A stretch of 53,074 nt of DNA from Verrucomicrobiota bacterium. Its GTDB lineage: Bacteria; Verrucomicrobiota; Verrucomicrobiia; Limisphaerales; UBA11358. Below are positions 36,052 through 44,750 of the stretch, one piece after another. The position numbers were made by a program, and so were the translations under genes. The DNA lies in the NCBI GenBank assembly GCA_021324235.1, contig JAJPJM010000101.1, positions 1-53,074 on the forward strand, given 5' to 3'. The notes below the pieces were generated by a model that did not search any database, had not been told where the DNA came from, and was given only the letters and a program-made list of their open reading frames with translations. Every line of letters starts with the position of its first letter. Positions within the stretch are counted from its first letter, which is position 1.

Positions 36052-37619
36052 TGAACCGGCTCGCCGTCATCAACGTTGTCGGGCTCACGGAATCGCTCAT
36101 TGGCGAACACACACCGCGCATCGCGGAATTCCGGAAGCGCGGCACGCTGGCGCAAATCGCGCCGGCATTTCCGGCGGTCACCTGCACCGCACAGTCCAAT
36201 TACCTCACCGGCAAATTGCCGGCGCAGCACGGCATCGTCGGCAACGGCTGGTACCATCGCGAACTGTCCGAAATCCAGTTCTGGAAACAATCAAACCGCA
36301 TCGTTCAATCCCCCAAAATCTGGGACGCGCTCCACGCCTCAACCCCAGACGCCGGACGCCGGACGCCAGCCCCGTTTGCGGCAGCAAATCTGTTCTGGTG
36401 GTTCAACATGTATTCCAGCGTGGATTATTCCCTCACGCCGCGCCCGATGTATCCCGCTGATGGCCGGAAGCTCTTTGATGTTTATTCCTGGCCGTATTCG
36501 ATTCGCACGGAAATCAAACGTGACCTTGGCGAATTTCCATTCTTCGGTTTCTGGGGGCCGGCCGCAGGCATCAAAACGCCGCAAGGTTCCGTCGATTGCG
36601 CGACGCGCTGGATTGCCGAATCCGCCAAATGGATTGAAAATAAATATTCGCCGACGTTGAACCTGATTTATCTGCCGCATCTGGATTACAACCTGCAGCG
36701 GCATGGACCATACGGTTTAACCCCCCTCACCCGGTCCGGCTTTGCTCGGACCACCCTCTCCCCGCTGACGCGGGGCGAGGGAAAACAATCGTCCGATGCT
36801 GCATCTTCCTCCCTCTCACCGCCCAGCGGGGAGAGGAGCGGGGCGAGGGGCACGTCTCAAATCAATCCTGTCATCATTCCTGACCTGCATGCGATCGACA
36901 CCATCGTCGGCGACTTGATTGATTTCTTCAGCAAACACGGGGTATTGGTGGTTTTGCTTTCCGAATACGGCATCACCAACGTAGATACACCAATCCATCT
37001 CAACCGGGTTTTCCGGCAACAAGGCTGGCTGGCGGTGAAGGACGAGCTCGGCCGGGAAATTCTCGACGCGGGCGCCAGCCAGGTTTTCGCCGTGGCGGAC
37101 CATCAGGTCGCACACATTTACCTCAACGAGGTGTCATTGGAAAAACCCGTGCGCGAGTTGCTGGAGAAGACTGAGGGCGTGGAAAGTGTTTTGGGCAAGG
37201 CCGGGAAAATCGTGGCGGGTATTGATCATCCGCGCGCCGGTGATTTGATGGCTGTGGCAAAAGGAAACGCGTGGTTCACCTATTATTACTGGCTCGATGA
37301 CGCGCGCGCACCGGATTTCGCGCGGACGGTGGACATCCACCGCAAGCCGGGCTACGACCCGGTGGAGTTGTTTCTCGATCCGGCGATTTCACTGCCGAAA
37401 CTGAAAATCGCCGGGCGGCTGCTGCAAAAGAAATTGGGTTTCCGGATGTTGATGGACGTGGTCCCACTCGACGCGACGCTGGTGAAAGGCTCGCATGGCC
37501 GGCGGCCGGCGGATAAAAATGACTGGCCGGTATTCATTACCAGTCAGCCGGACATTTTAGGCGCGAACCAGATTGAATCAACGGATGTTAATAGCACACT
37601 CCTGCAGCATCTAAAATAA
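36051..37619 (+). CDS. eboF: EboF-like type I phosphodiesterase/nucleotide pyrophosphatase, with repeat insertion
   Basis: A 522-aa protein of the alkaline-phosphatase superfamily. The N-terminus reads AVINVVGLTESLIGEHTPRI, with Asn where most family members have metal-binding Asp. The nucleophile region is PAFPAVTCTAQSNYLTGKLP. Later metal-site regions are YLPHLDYNLQRHGPYG, LSEYGITNVDTPIHLNR and KGSHGRRPADKND. About 45 residues (roughly 224-271, beginning LTPLTRSGFARTTLSP) interrupt a conserved stretch and are encoded by a GC-rich palindromic repeat. A shorter extra piece (about 99-107, TPDAGRRTP) comes from GACGCCG tandem repeats at 36347-36368. Start ATG 36051 overlaps the eboD stop. The role in the Ebo pathway is not known; other ebo genes are absent here. 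Confidence 0.86.
   Translation: MNRLAVINVVGLTESLIGEHTPRIAEFRKRGTLAQIAPAFPAVTCTAQSNYLTGKLPAQHGIVGNGWYHRELSEIQFWKQSNRIVQSPKIWDALHASTPDAGRRTPAPFAAANLFWWFNMYSSVDYSLTPRPMYPADGRKLFDVYSWPYSIRTEIKRDLGEFPFFGFWGPAAGIKTPQGSVDCATRWIAESAKWIENKYSPTLNLIYLPHLDYNLQRHGPYGLTPLTRSGFARTTLSPLTRGEGKQSSDAASSSLSPPSGERSGARGTSQINPVIIPDLHAIDTIVGDLIDFFSKHGVLVVLLSEYGITNVDTPIHLNRVFRQQGWLAVKDELGREILDAGASQVFAVADHQVAHIYLNEVSLEKPVRELLEKTEGVESVLGKAGKIVAGIDHPRAGDLMAVAKGNAWFTYYYWLDDARAPDFARTVDIHRKPGYDPVELFLDPAISLPKLKIAGRLLQKKLGFRMLMDVVPLDATLVKGSHGRRPADKNDWPVFITSQPDILGANQIESTDVNSTLLQHLK
36720..36862. repeat. GC-rich palindromic repeat inserted in frame in eboF
   Basis: Three hairpins in a row: GGTCCG/CGGACC (36733-36752), CCCTCTCCCCGC/GCGGGGCGAGGG (36754-36781, one mismatch) and CTCTCACCGC/GCGGGGAGAG (about 36812-36834, one mismatch). 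Flanks CCCCTCACC and GGGCGAGGGG are roughly inverted. The frame remains open through all of it. Confidence 0.82.
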
Positions 37620-37620
37620 A

Positions 37621-38007
37621 TCAGCCCTCGATTTTTCCGTTTACAGAAACAATGAAAGATGAGCCGCGCCGAGCAGTTTTGGCTTTCTCGATAATTTGCG
37701 GAAAGCATTTGGTGAATTTGTGCGCCTGCTCCCAAAAAGAAAGATTAAGCCAACCCCGTTTGAGAAAGAAAATCGTGTGGCCAGCTTCCTTCCACGCTGC
37801 AATTTCATGGGGATTTTTCCCAATGTTCAAGTCGGCCGTCACAATAATCCAATCCTCCTCCTTGGCCAAGCCTCTCATCCATTCAATATCATCAGCACCC
37901 GCTTCGAAACGCTCTCTTAAATGAGTTACTTTATGGTCTGGAGCAACGAAACCATTCAACCCTTTGGCAATTTTTAACGCCAAATTATTATCAAAGAAAA
38001 ATTTCAA
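37621..38007 (-). CDS. DUF5615 PIN-like ribonuclease toxin (VapC45-like)
   Basis: A 128-aa PIN-like protein. MKFFFDNNLALKIAKGLN is the DUF5615 signature with the first acidic residue (D6). Further acidic positions follow in GADDIEWMRGLAKEEDWIIV and TADLNIGKNPHE, and IFFLKRGWLNLSFWE is typical of the family. By analogy it would cleave RNA when free of its antitoxin; the target is unknown. Its start overlaps the stop of the DUF433 gene by four bases (ATGA), the usual antitoxin-first order. The DNA is AT-richer than the surroundings, suggesting acquisition. I see no truncation, so the module is probably active. Confidence 0.88.
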   Translation of the reverse strand: MKFFFDNNLALKIAKGLNGFVAPDHKVTHLRERFEAGADDIEWMRGLAKEEDWIIVTADLNIGKNPHEIAAWKEAGHTIFFLKRGWLNLSFWEQAHKFTKCFPQIIEKAKTARRGSSFIVSVNGKIEG

Positions 38008-38696
38008 GCAGCGAGCGACTGCTCGTAATCAACAGCCTCTTGGACAGATTTAGGATTAATTTCATACCACCTTGCAACTTCTTCCACCGAACCGTTGGCA
38101 CGATAACTTCTAGCCAATGCCTGCGTAGGGATTCCATTTGTTGCGATTGTGGGTTGTCCAAAATTTTTCCGCGGGTCAACCACGACACAATGATCTCTTC
38201 CCAATGGCCACCAGCGCTCAAGAATCGTCCCATCTTTAAATTCGAGTTGTTTTAAAAACGGTTTCGTAATTTCGGTGAAAACACGTTGATCGGTTGCAAT
38301 TTCTTCAAGGCAAGTTTCGCCGGTTTCTTCATGCACTTCTCGGAGCATTTGCTGACCATCCGTAAAAAATTTCTGCGTGCAAAATGGATGATTCGTCTCT
38401 GGATAAAGCTTCTGCGCCTTTTCACGAACCTTGTGAATCATAGACCAGGAAACACCTTGATTTAAAAAGGCGTCAACGAATTTGATTTCAATTAAATCTA
38501 AAAAACCAAGCGCAACTTTGTTTTCGAGCGACGGCAATTGGCTTTTCCAAAGAGGAGGGTAATCCTTTTTGCGCAAGTCAGAATGATAACCGCGCAACCA
38601 ACGACGAATGCGTTCCTTAGAAACACCGGTGAGTCGCCAAGCTTCACTCACAGTGTAGATTCCTGTGTTAAGGTATGTTGTTTTTCTGTCCGTCAT
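38004..38696 (-). CDS. DUF433 antitoxin with N-terminal HTH (VapB45-like)
   Basis: A 230-aa protein. The N-terminal MerR-like helix-turn-helix (GIYTVSEAWRLTGVSKERIR, then RWLRGYHSDLRKK) is followed by LENKVALGFLDLIEIKFVDA and FLNQGVSWSMIHKVREKAQK. A C-terminal DUF433 region reads PTIATNGIPTQALARSYRAN and GSVEEVARWYEINPKSVQEA. Length and order match the mycobacterial VapB45/VapC45 pair (from memory). It should neutralise the DUF5615 toxin and repress its own promoter. Upstream DNA has three 11-bp-spaced ACA-type direct repeats and a 9-bp inverted repeat (see 38701-38789). The DNA is AT-rich relative to neighbours. Confidence 0.86.
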   Translation of the reverse strand: MTDRKTTYLNTGIYTVSEAWRLTGVSKERIRRWLRGYHSDLRKKDYPPLWKSQLPSLENKVALGFLDLIEIKFVDAFLNQGVSWSMIHKVREKAQKLYPETNHPFCTQKFFTDGQQMLREVHEETGETCLEEIATDQRVFTEITKPFLKQLEFKDGTILERWWPLGRDHCVVVDPRKNFGQPTIATNGIPTQALARSYRANGSVEEVARWYEINPKSVQEAVDYEQSLAA

Positions 38697-38700
38697 AATT

Positions 38701-38789
38701 ATTCACAGGTTACTCACAAGTAATTAACAGCGAAAAACAAAAGCTTTCAACTAAAATGCTACTTATTTTTGTCAGCTTTTCTGACAAAA
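38701..38789 (-). promoter_or_regulatory. Promoter/operator region of the toxin-antitoxin pair
   Basis: Three direct repeats with CACAG, CACAA and AACAG beginning at 38704, 38715 and 38726 are spaced exactly 11 bp, about one helical turn. Further out, TTTTGTCAG-CTTTT-CTGACAAAA (38767-38789) is a perfect 9-bp inverted repeat. On the minus strand TTGAAA (38745-38750) lies 17 bp before TTAATT (38722-38727), a weak sigma-70-like promoter that overlaps the third repeat. Repressor binding is inferred. Confidence 0.45.
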
Positions 38790-38799
38790 TGGGTGGTAA

Positions 38800-40041
38800 T
38801 TACCTTCTCCGTCTGGACATGCCGAAGTGGTAGCCGCCGTGGACACGTGCGCCGCGGGCCTTGCCCGGGAAACCACCCTTGGGCTGGCCGGGTTTGCCTT
38901 CCTCGAACAGCATGGTGTATTTGTAGTCGAAATTCTCCAGCTTCACGCGCGGGATTTTCTGGCTGATGAAGCGTTCGATGGCAAACACGTGGCTGGCGTC
39001 CTCGGCGGTCATGATGGTAAAGGCGTCGCCGCTCGCCTCGGCGCGGCCCGTACGCCCGATGCGATGGATGTAATCCTCCGGATGCTGCGGCACATCGTAG
39101 TTGATGACATGGCTCACGTCCGCGATGTCGAGTCCGCGCGCAGCAATATCCGTGGCCACGAGCGCTTCAAATCGTCCGTCGCGGAAACCCTTGAGCGCCT
39201 GTTCGCGTTCGCGCTGGGTGCGGTTGGAGTGCAGCACCGCCACGGCGTGATTGTTGCGCTTGAGCAATCCCGCAATGCGATCGGCACCATACTTCGTCCG
39301 GCAGAAGACCAGCACCGAGTTGTAATTCACGCGCTTCAACAGTTCCAGCAGCAGGTCGGATTTTTGCGAATCGGCCACGGGATAGATGACGTGTTTGACC
39401 GTTTCGGCCGGCGTCCGGCGCGCGCCGATCTCAATCGTTTCCGGATTGCGCATCGCCCATTGAATGAGCGTTTCAATCTGGGGCGGAATGGTGGCGGAAA
39501 ACAGCGCGGTATGGCGCTGGCGCGGGCAGCGTTCGACGATGCGGCGCACGTCGGGCAGAAAGCCCATGTCGAGCATCCGGTCGGCCTCGTCGAGCACCAG
39601 GAACTGGACCTTGTCCAGCCGCATCGTGCCCTGCTCCAGATGATCCAGCAACCGGCCCGGCGTAGCGACAATGATGTCCGTGCCCGCCCGTAGAGCATCG
39701 TTCTGGCGTCCGTAACCGACACCGCCAAACACGACGGTGATTTTCAGGTCGGTAAAGCGGGCGTAATCACGGAAGGCCGTCTCCACTTGTGCGGCGAGTT
39801 CGCGCGTTGGTTCGAGGATGAGCGCGCGCGGGCCGCCGCCAGCGTGCTGGCCAAGTTTCGTGAGAATGGGCAGGGCGAACGCCGCGGTCTTGCCGGTGCC
39901 GGTCTGGGCACTGCCGATGACGTCGCGTCCGGCAATGACGAGCGGGATGGCGCGAAGCTGGATGGGGGTCGGCTCGACGTATCCCGCGGCGCGTACGCCA
40001 TCGAGGGTTGTCGGAGCCAGGCCTAATTTACTGAAAGGCAT
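38800..40041 (-). CDS. rhlE: DEAD-box RNA helicase, RhlE type
   Basis: A 413-aa ATP-dependent RNA helicase. Motifs in order: Q-motif (FSKLGLAPTT, PTPIQLRAIP), motif I SAQTGTGKTAA, Ia PTRELAAQ, Ib TPGRLLDHL, II VLDEADRMLDMGF, III SATIPP, IV VLVFCRTK, V ATDIAARGLDI, VI YIHRIGRTGRA. The C-terminal tail is short, glycine/arginine-rich and basic (KARGARVHGGYHFGMSRRRR), giving non-specific RNA contact. Roles of relatives are ribosome assembly and RNA turnover, often cold-induced. The short leader contains AAGTTATAAATAAGTTA just before the ATG. It lies 116 bp from the RG-rich protein gene on the same strand, which may belong to the same transcription unit. Confidence 0.94.
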   Translation of the reverse strand: MPFSKLGLAPTTLDGVRAAGYVEPTPIQLRAIPLVIAGRDVIGSAQTGTGKTAAFALPILTKLGQHAGGGPRALILEPTRELAAQVETAFRDYARFTDLKITVVFGGVGYGRQNDALRAGTDIIVATPGRLLDHLEQGTMRLDKVQFLVLDEADRMLDMGFLPDVRRIVERCPRQRHTALFSATIPPQIETLIQWAMRNPETIEIGARRTPAETVKHVIYPVADSQKSDLLLELLKRVNYNSVLVFCRTKYGADRIAGLLKRNNHAVAVLHSNRTQREREQALKGFRDGRFEALVATDIAARGLDIADVSHVINYDVPQHPEDYIHRIGRTGRAEASGDAFTIMTAEDASHVFAIERFISQKIPRVKLENFDYKYTMLFEEGKPGQPKGGFPGKARGARVHGGYHFGMSRRRR

Positions 40042-40157
40042 AAGTTATAAATAAGTTAGCAGGACGGCACCTTAAGGGAAGCAATGAATTTGCAGCCGTC
40101 GATGTGACCGGCTCGTTGGTATGGAAAAGCAAAGCGGCCTTACATCCGATGCCGCGA

Positions 40158-41828
40158 TTATGACGGTGATTCAACCGCCTCCTCAGTCGTTGCATCGGGC
40201 GGCGTAATGACAGGTTCCACCGCAGCGCCCGATTCAGCGGTTGAAGGCGGGACGTCGGCCGGGGCGGGAATTTCCACCGCCGGCACCACAACGGCCTCCG
40301 CCGGTGATACGGGTTCGATCGCTGAAATGGCTTCGCCTTCCGCCGTTGGTTTTTCTTCAGCCGGTTTCTTCTCCGGTTTGGGCGGCCGGGGCGCGGGTTT
40401 TTTGGCGGTTTCCAGCCGTCCATCGGCAAACTCAATCACGTGACCTTGATGCACGAGCCAGTGCAAATCGGCAATAATGGCATTCTGCTCCGGGGTCGGT
40501 TCGGCCGTTACGGCAGGAGCTTTGGGCGTTCCGCCTTCAGCCGGTGCGGCGGACGGCGGCGTTTCGGTTTCCGGTTTGATTTCAATCACCGTCGGCGCCG
40601 GCGCGGGCGCGAGCGTTTCGACCAACTGCCGCCGGCTGCATTTCGGGTGCGCGTTGATGTGGGCGATGATGCGCTTGATGCTTTCCGACACCGGCGTGGT
40701 TTCCAGGTCGAGGAACTGCGGGCGCGCCACGGAAACATGCGTCACGGTCTTGTTAACCTTGAAAAACTGCAGGCCGTGCGTGGCGAATTGCCGGCTGAGT
40801 TCCGTGGCCAGTTGCAATGGAAAATATCGCTGCTGCTCCCACTCCGCGCGCACGAGCCGCTGCAAATCGCGGTTGCGCAAATTCCGGCTGGGCACGCCGG
40901 CGATCAGTTGCGTCTCCACCGGTTTGATGATGGTTTCCCGGTGCGTCGCCCGGAAATGCTTTTCCACCTCGTCCAGATCCGGCAGTTTGAGCGGTTCCGG
41001 CACATTCAGGACCACGTATTCGGTCTTGAAACTTTGTTCCTCCACCCACTTTTTGACGACCGCCTCGTCCTTCACGATTTTCACGCGCGCCTTGAACATA
41101 TCGAACGGCATCCGGGCAAACCGTTCGGCGTGCAATTTGCGCAGCCGGTTCTGGTAATCGTGATGGTTGGGCGGGCCGAGAATCACACCGCTCATGCCGC
41201 ACTGCGCGACAAACGTATAGGTGCCCTTGGGCGGCTCGGTGGCAATGCGTTCAGCCTGATAAAACGTGGCAAAATGATTTTTCAGAACGTGCGCCACCGC
41301 CTCGTCCTCGCTCAACCACGGCGTCTCGTCGAGCGCGCAGACAAAGAGCGGCTGGGCCACGGCGCCGTCGGGCTTTTTCTTCACCGCCAGGCGGACCGCA
41401 TAACGTTCCGCCTTTTGCAAAACGAGCTGCGCAATCTGGAACAGTGGATACGCCCGCCCGGTCATCTTGATCTGGCGCGCCAGCGATTCGACACCCTTTT
41501 CGTCCGGCAGAAAAACCACCGTAATTTCCGGCGGCGGCGCGGCCGGTTCGCGAGGTTCGTCGCGCGGACCGGGACGCCGGTCATCGCGCCGGTCGAAACC
41601 CCTTTTACGGTCGCCAAACTTCGGCCCGGAACGCGGTGGACGGGGACCGCGCCGTTCACCGAATGAATCGTTACGCGGTCCGCCGCGCCGGCCTTCGCGC
41701 CGGCGTTCGGGCTGGCTGCCCTCATCGCCGGTGAATTTCTCATAGCGGACGGCGGCCGGTTTTTCCTGCGCCCACGCGGGCTGGAACAAATTTTCCAGAT
41801 CCAAATCCATGTCGGGAGTACGGCTCAT
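40158..41828 (-). CDS. Conserved protein with RG-rich N-terminus and Pro/Ala-rich tail
   Basis: A 556-aa cytosolic protein of unknown function. Residues about 38-95 are arginine/glycine/proline-rich (ERRREGRRGGPRND, RRGPRPPRSGPK, DRRPGPRDEPRE), like RGG RNA-binding tails. The middle (about 100-405) looks folded: ITVVFLPDEKGVESLARQIK, AYPLFQIAQLVLQKAERYAV, FVAQCGMSGVILGPPNHHDY and a wing-like RIIAHINAHPKCSRRQLVET. The end (about 410-556) is acidic and Pro/Ala-rich, with an ATIPEQ-free helix AIIADLHWLVHQGHVIEFAD that may be a winged-helix part. Position between recA (22 bp away) and an RNA helicase suggests a nucleic-acid role (inference). No homologue is recognised. Confidence 0.75.
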   Translation of the reverse strand: MSRTPDMDLDLENLFQPAWAQEKPAAVRYEKFTGDEGSQPERRREGRRGGPRNDSFGERRGPRPPRSGPKFGDRKRGFDRRDDRRPGPRDEPREPAAPPPEITVVFLPDEKGVESLARQIKMTGRAYPLFQIAQLVLQKAERYAVRLAVKKKPDGAVAQPLFVCALDETPWLSEDEAVAHVLKNHFATFYQAERIATEPPKGTYTFVAQCGMSGVILGPPNHHDYQNRLRKLHAERFARMPFDMFKARVKIVKDEAVVKKWVEEQSFKTEYVVLNVPEPLKLPDLDEVEKHFRATHRETIIKPVETQLIAGVPSRNLRNRDLQRLVRAEWEQQRYFPLQLATELSRQFATHGLQFFKVNKTVTHVSVARPQFLDLETTPVSESIKRIIAHINAHPKCSRRQLVETLAPAPAPTVIEIKPETETPPSAAPAEGGTPKAPAVTAEPTPEQNAIIADLHWLVHQGHVIEFADGRLETAKKPAPRPPKPEKKPAEEKPTAEGEAISAIEPVSPAEAVVVPAVEIPAPADVPPSTAESGAAVEPVITPPDATTEEAVESPS

Positions 41829-41849
41829 GCGAAAATGGTCTGGTGGTCG

Positions 41850-42887
41850 TCAGGCGGCCGCGCGTTGGGCCAGGATGGCACCCACAATTTTCTGGGCCAG
41901 CGCGGGGTTTTCCAGGAGCGCCTTTTGCGCGGCTTCCTTGCCCTGGCCGATCAATTCGCCATCGAATTGCAGCCACGCACCTTTCCGGCCCACGACATTG
42001 GCCTCGACGCCCACGTCGAGGATGCTGCCTTCCTTGTTGATGCCGTGATTGTAAATAATGTCGAACTCGGCCTCGGCGAACGGCGGCGCGACCTTGTTTT
42101 TGACGACCTTGACGCGGACATGATTGCCGATGGCGTTGCCGGCGTCGTCCTTGAGCGTGTCCTTGCGGCGGATATCGAGGCGGACGCTCGCGTAAAATTT
42201 CAATGCCTTGCCGCCCGGTGTCGTTTCGGGATTGCCAAACATGACGCCGACCTTTTCGCGAAGCTGATTGGTGAAAATACACGTCGTCTTCGACTTGGCC
42301 AGAATCGCGGTGAGTTTGCGGAGCGCCTGGCTCATCAGCCGTGCCTGCATGCCCATCGTGGCCATGCCCATCTCGCCTTCGAGTTCGGCCTTGGGCACCA
42401 GCGCGGCAACGGAATCAATAACGATGACGTCCAGCGCATTGGAGCGGGCGAGGGTTTCGCAAATGGTCAGCGCCTCCTCGCCGGAATCCGGCTGCGATAC
42501 GAGCAGGTCGTCGAGGTTCACCCCGAGTTTTTTCGCGTAACCGGGATCCAGCGCGTGTTCGGCGTCAATGAACGCCGCCAGTCCGCCGGCTTTCTGCGCA
42601 TAGGCGATGACGTGCAGCATGAGCGTGGTTTTGCCGGACGATTCCGGCCCGAAAATTTCCACGACGCGTCCGCGCGGGATGCCACCGACACCCAGGGCGA
42701 GATCCAACGCCAGCGCGCCGGTCGGGATGACCTCAATCTTCACCTGCGCCCGCGCGTCACCGAGGCGCATGATGCTGCCTTCGCCGTAACTTTTGGTGAT
42801 GCTGGCGATGGCGGCGTCCAGTTCGCGTGCGTGTGACGCGACAGTCTTGGTTTCGGCGGCGGATTTGTCGGCGGCTTTCGGCGGCAT
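41850..42887 (-). CDS. recA: Recombinase RecA
   Basis: A 345-aa strand-exchange ATPase and LexA co-protease. Walker [11 protein letters not shown] (residues about 79-88), [17 protein letters not shown], Walker [21 protein letters not shown], the MAW-type loop ([18 protein letters not shown]) and loop L2 [20 protein letters not shown] are all present. [17 protein letters not shown] follows. The C-terminal acidic tail of E. coli RecA is missing and the protein ends [10 protein letters not shown] found no obvious SOS box in the 135 bp shared with the divergent DUF192 gene. The next gene starts 22 bp downstream. Confidence 0.98.
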   Translation of the reverse strand: MPPKAADKSAAETKTVASHARELDAAIASITKSYGEGSIMRLGDARAQVKIEVIPTGALALDLALGVGGIPRGRVVEIFGPESSGKTTLMLHVIAYAQKAGGLAAFIDAEHALDPGYAKKLGVNLDDLLVSQPDSGEEALTICETLARSNALDVIVIDSVAALVPKAELEGEMGMATMGMQARLMSQALRKLTAILAKSKTTCIFTNQLREKVGVMFGNPETTPGGKALKFYASVRLDIRRKDTLKDDAGNAIGNHVRVKVVKNKVAPPFAEAEFDIIYNHGINKEGSILDVGVEANVVGRKGAWLQFDGELIGQGKEAAQKALLENPALAQKIVGAILAQRAAA

Positions 42888-43022
42888 AAATTCGGGGTGA
42901 TTTCGTTGTTGGTCGTCCGGACTAGGATATTAGTAAATCGGCCGGTAATAGTCAAACCCCGGATAAAAGAAACGGTGCGCAGTTTGGTTGAAAACCTCCC
43001 CGATCTTCGGCAGCTTGTCGGC

Positions 43023-43544
43023 ATGAAAGCGATGAAATGGCTTCCCATGGTGCTGGCCGCCGTCCTGCTGGCCGGTTGCAAAAAGGCTGAAACCGCCGCC
43101 GCGCCGACGTCCCCGGACAGTCAACTGCCCACGCAAGCGCAGCCCAAATTACCCACGCTGAAGATATATCTGGGCGCCGAAACATTGGACGCCGAACTAG
43201 CCATCACCCCGCGCGAGGAGCAAACCGGAATGATGTTTCGCACCAACGTCACCGACGAAAGCGCGATGTTGTTTGTGCTTCATGAGCCGCTTCGCGCGCC
43301 GGATGGATTTTGGATGACCAATTGTCCCGTGTCGCTGTCCGCCGCTTATATTGGTCCGGACGGCGTCATTGAGGAGATTCACCATCTGGAGAAAAACGAC
43401 AATACACCAGTGATTGCTGCACACGATAACGTCGTGTTTGTCCTGGAAGTCAATGACGGCTGGTTCCAGCGGCACAATGTCAGCACCGGCATGTTGATTC
43501 GCACAGAAACCGGTTCCCTGCAGAAAACGTTCTTCCGAAATTAA
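43023..43544 (+). CDS. DUF192 lipoprotein
   Basis: A 173-aa exported protein. The type II signal peptide has lipobox LLAGC (LPMVLAAVLLAGCKK), so it is membrane-anchored after a Thr/Pro-rich linker. The DUF192 beta domain (about 50-170) has LKIYLGAETLDAELAITPRE, EQTGMMFRTNV, AMLFVLHEPLRAPDGFWMTN and DGVIEEIHHLEKNDNTP. DUF192 function is unknown, though structures are small beta-barrels. ATG 43023 fits the lipoprotein leader; a longer start at 42897 would place 42 residues before it. It is divergent from recA and convergent, 10 bp apart, with the oxidoreductase gene. Confidence 0.9.
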   Translation: MKAMKWLPMVLAAVLLAGCKKAETAAAPTSPDSQLPTQAQPKLPTLKIYLGAETLDAELAITPREEQTGMMFRTNVTDESAMLFVLHEPLRAPDGFWMTNCPVSLSAAYIGPDGVIEEIHHLEKNDNTPVIAAHDNVVFVLEVNDGWFQRHNVSTGMLIRTETGSLQKTFFRN

Positions 43545-43554
43545 ACGTGCGAGG

Positions 43555-44658
43555 TTACGCCAGGTTCACCGTTTTGCCGGTGCGGGCCGCCTCGTAAATG
43601 GCCATCATGATTTTTACGTCGCGCAGGCCTTCCTCGCCCGGCACCCGGGTTGGTTCATGGTTCAAGATGCATTGCGCGAAGTCGTCCATTTCCGCCGCGA
43701 ACTGGTCAATCGCCGGCAGGTGGATTTCCTGCTTGTCGCTGCGCAGCCCGCGGATGCCGCCGTAATTGAAGGCGGGGTCCAATTTGAACCAGCCTTTTTG
43801 CGCGTGGGCCGTGAATTGGGCGAGTCCCTGCGCCCCATACGTCGCACTGCAAAAGGCAATGGCGCCGCCGGGAAATTTGGCCTGCCAGACAATCGATTCC
43901 TCGACTTCCCTGAACTTTACCGGATCGGTGACGGTAGTCAGGGCCGAAACCTGCACCGGTTCTTCGCCGGTCAGGTAACGTGTCGCCTGCAAGGCGTAAA
44001 TGCCGACGTCCATGAGCGGCCCGCCGCCGGCCAGATCACGTTTCAACCGCCATTGAGTCGGGTCGCCGATGGGAAAGCCGAAGCCCGCTTCGATGATTTT
44101 AACGTCGCCGAAGACCTTCTCCCGGGCCAGGCGGATGCATTCCAGGTTGTTCGGCTCAAAGTGCAACCGGTAACCGATGGCGAGCTGGCGGCCGGCTTGT
44201 TGGCAGGCATCAATGATTTGCCGGCATTTTTCGGCCGACACCTCCATCGGTTTTTCACAAAGAACGTGCTTGCCCGCTTTTGCCGCCTTGATGCTGTGTT
44301 CGGCATGCAACGCATTGGGCGTGACGACATAAACCACGTCAATGTCCGGATTGTCCGCCATTTGTTCCATGTTGTCGTAGTTATAAATGTTCCGGTCGGG
44401 AATCTGGTATTGCGCCTTCCATTGTTCAGCCTTGGCGGGGTGGCCGGTGACGATGCCGGTGAGGCGGCAATACTTCGTTTTTTGCAGCGCGGGGGCAAGT
44501 TGGCGGGTGCTCAAGTTGCCCAGTCCGGCGAGGGCAAAGCCGATTTTCCGATCCGTGCCCGCGGCGCGGGCACGCGAGGCAAAAGAACCGGCCAGCGATA
44601 CGCTCGCCGCAGCCAGGGCGGTGGTCTTGAGGAATTCCCGACGGGTGTGAATTTTCAT
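43555..44658 (-). CDS. Tat-exported Gfo/Idh/MocA-family oxidoreductase
   Basis: A 367-aa NAD(P)-dependent dehydrogenase-like protein. The twin-arginine leader (HTRREFLKTTALAAASVSLA) sends it folded to the periplasm with bound cofactor, as for glucose-fructose oxidoreductase. Rossmann motif GFALAGLGNLSTRQLAPALQ, then VYVVTPNALHAEHSIKAAKA, the conserved GKHVLCEKPMEV with catalytic Lys, and GGGPLMDVGIYALQATRYLT. Sugar substrates are typical, but which one is unknown. The start is ATG 44658; ATG 44664 adds two residues. It is flanked by hemL (divergent, 92 bp) and DUF192 (convergent). Confidence 0.92.
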   Translation of the reverse strand: MKIHTRREFLKTTALAAASVSLAGSFASRARAAGTDRKIGFALAGLGNLSTRQLAPALQKTKYCRLTGIVTGHPAKAEQWKAQYQIPDRNIYNYDNMEQMADNPDIDVVYVVTPNALHAEHSIKAAKAGKHVLCEKPMEVSAEKCRQIIDACQQAGRQLAIGYRLHFEPNNLECIRLAREKVFGDVKIIEAGFGFPIGDPTQWRLKRDLAGGGPLMDVGIYALQATRYLTGEEPVQVSALTTVTDPVKFREVEESIVWQAKFPGGAIAFCSATYGAQGLAQFTAHAQKGWFKLDPAFNYGGIRGLRSDKQEIHLPAIDQFAAEMDDFAQCILNHEPTRVPGEEGLRDVKIMMAIYEAARTGKTVNLA

Positions 44659-44750
44659 TATCATGATTCGAAATGGTTGGCGTTTACTTTTACAGCGCAA
44701 TCCGGAAAATTGCTCGCTGCTTTGGCGGTTCGTGAATTAAACTGCGCAGG

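Noticed and set aside
38767-38789. Intrinsic terminator of the rhlE-type gene
   Set aside because: The 9-bp inverted repeat lies after the helicase stop, but on that strand no T-run follows; it fits better as an operator near the antitoxin promoter.
42888-43022. SOS (LexA) box upstream of recA
   Set aside because: I looked for TGTTC-N4-GAACA-type and other known dyads in the recA upstream region and found no convincing match.
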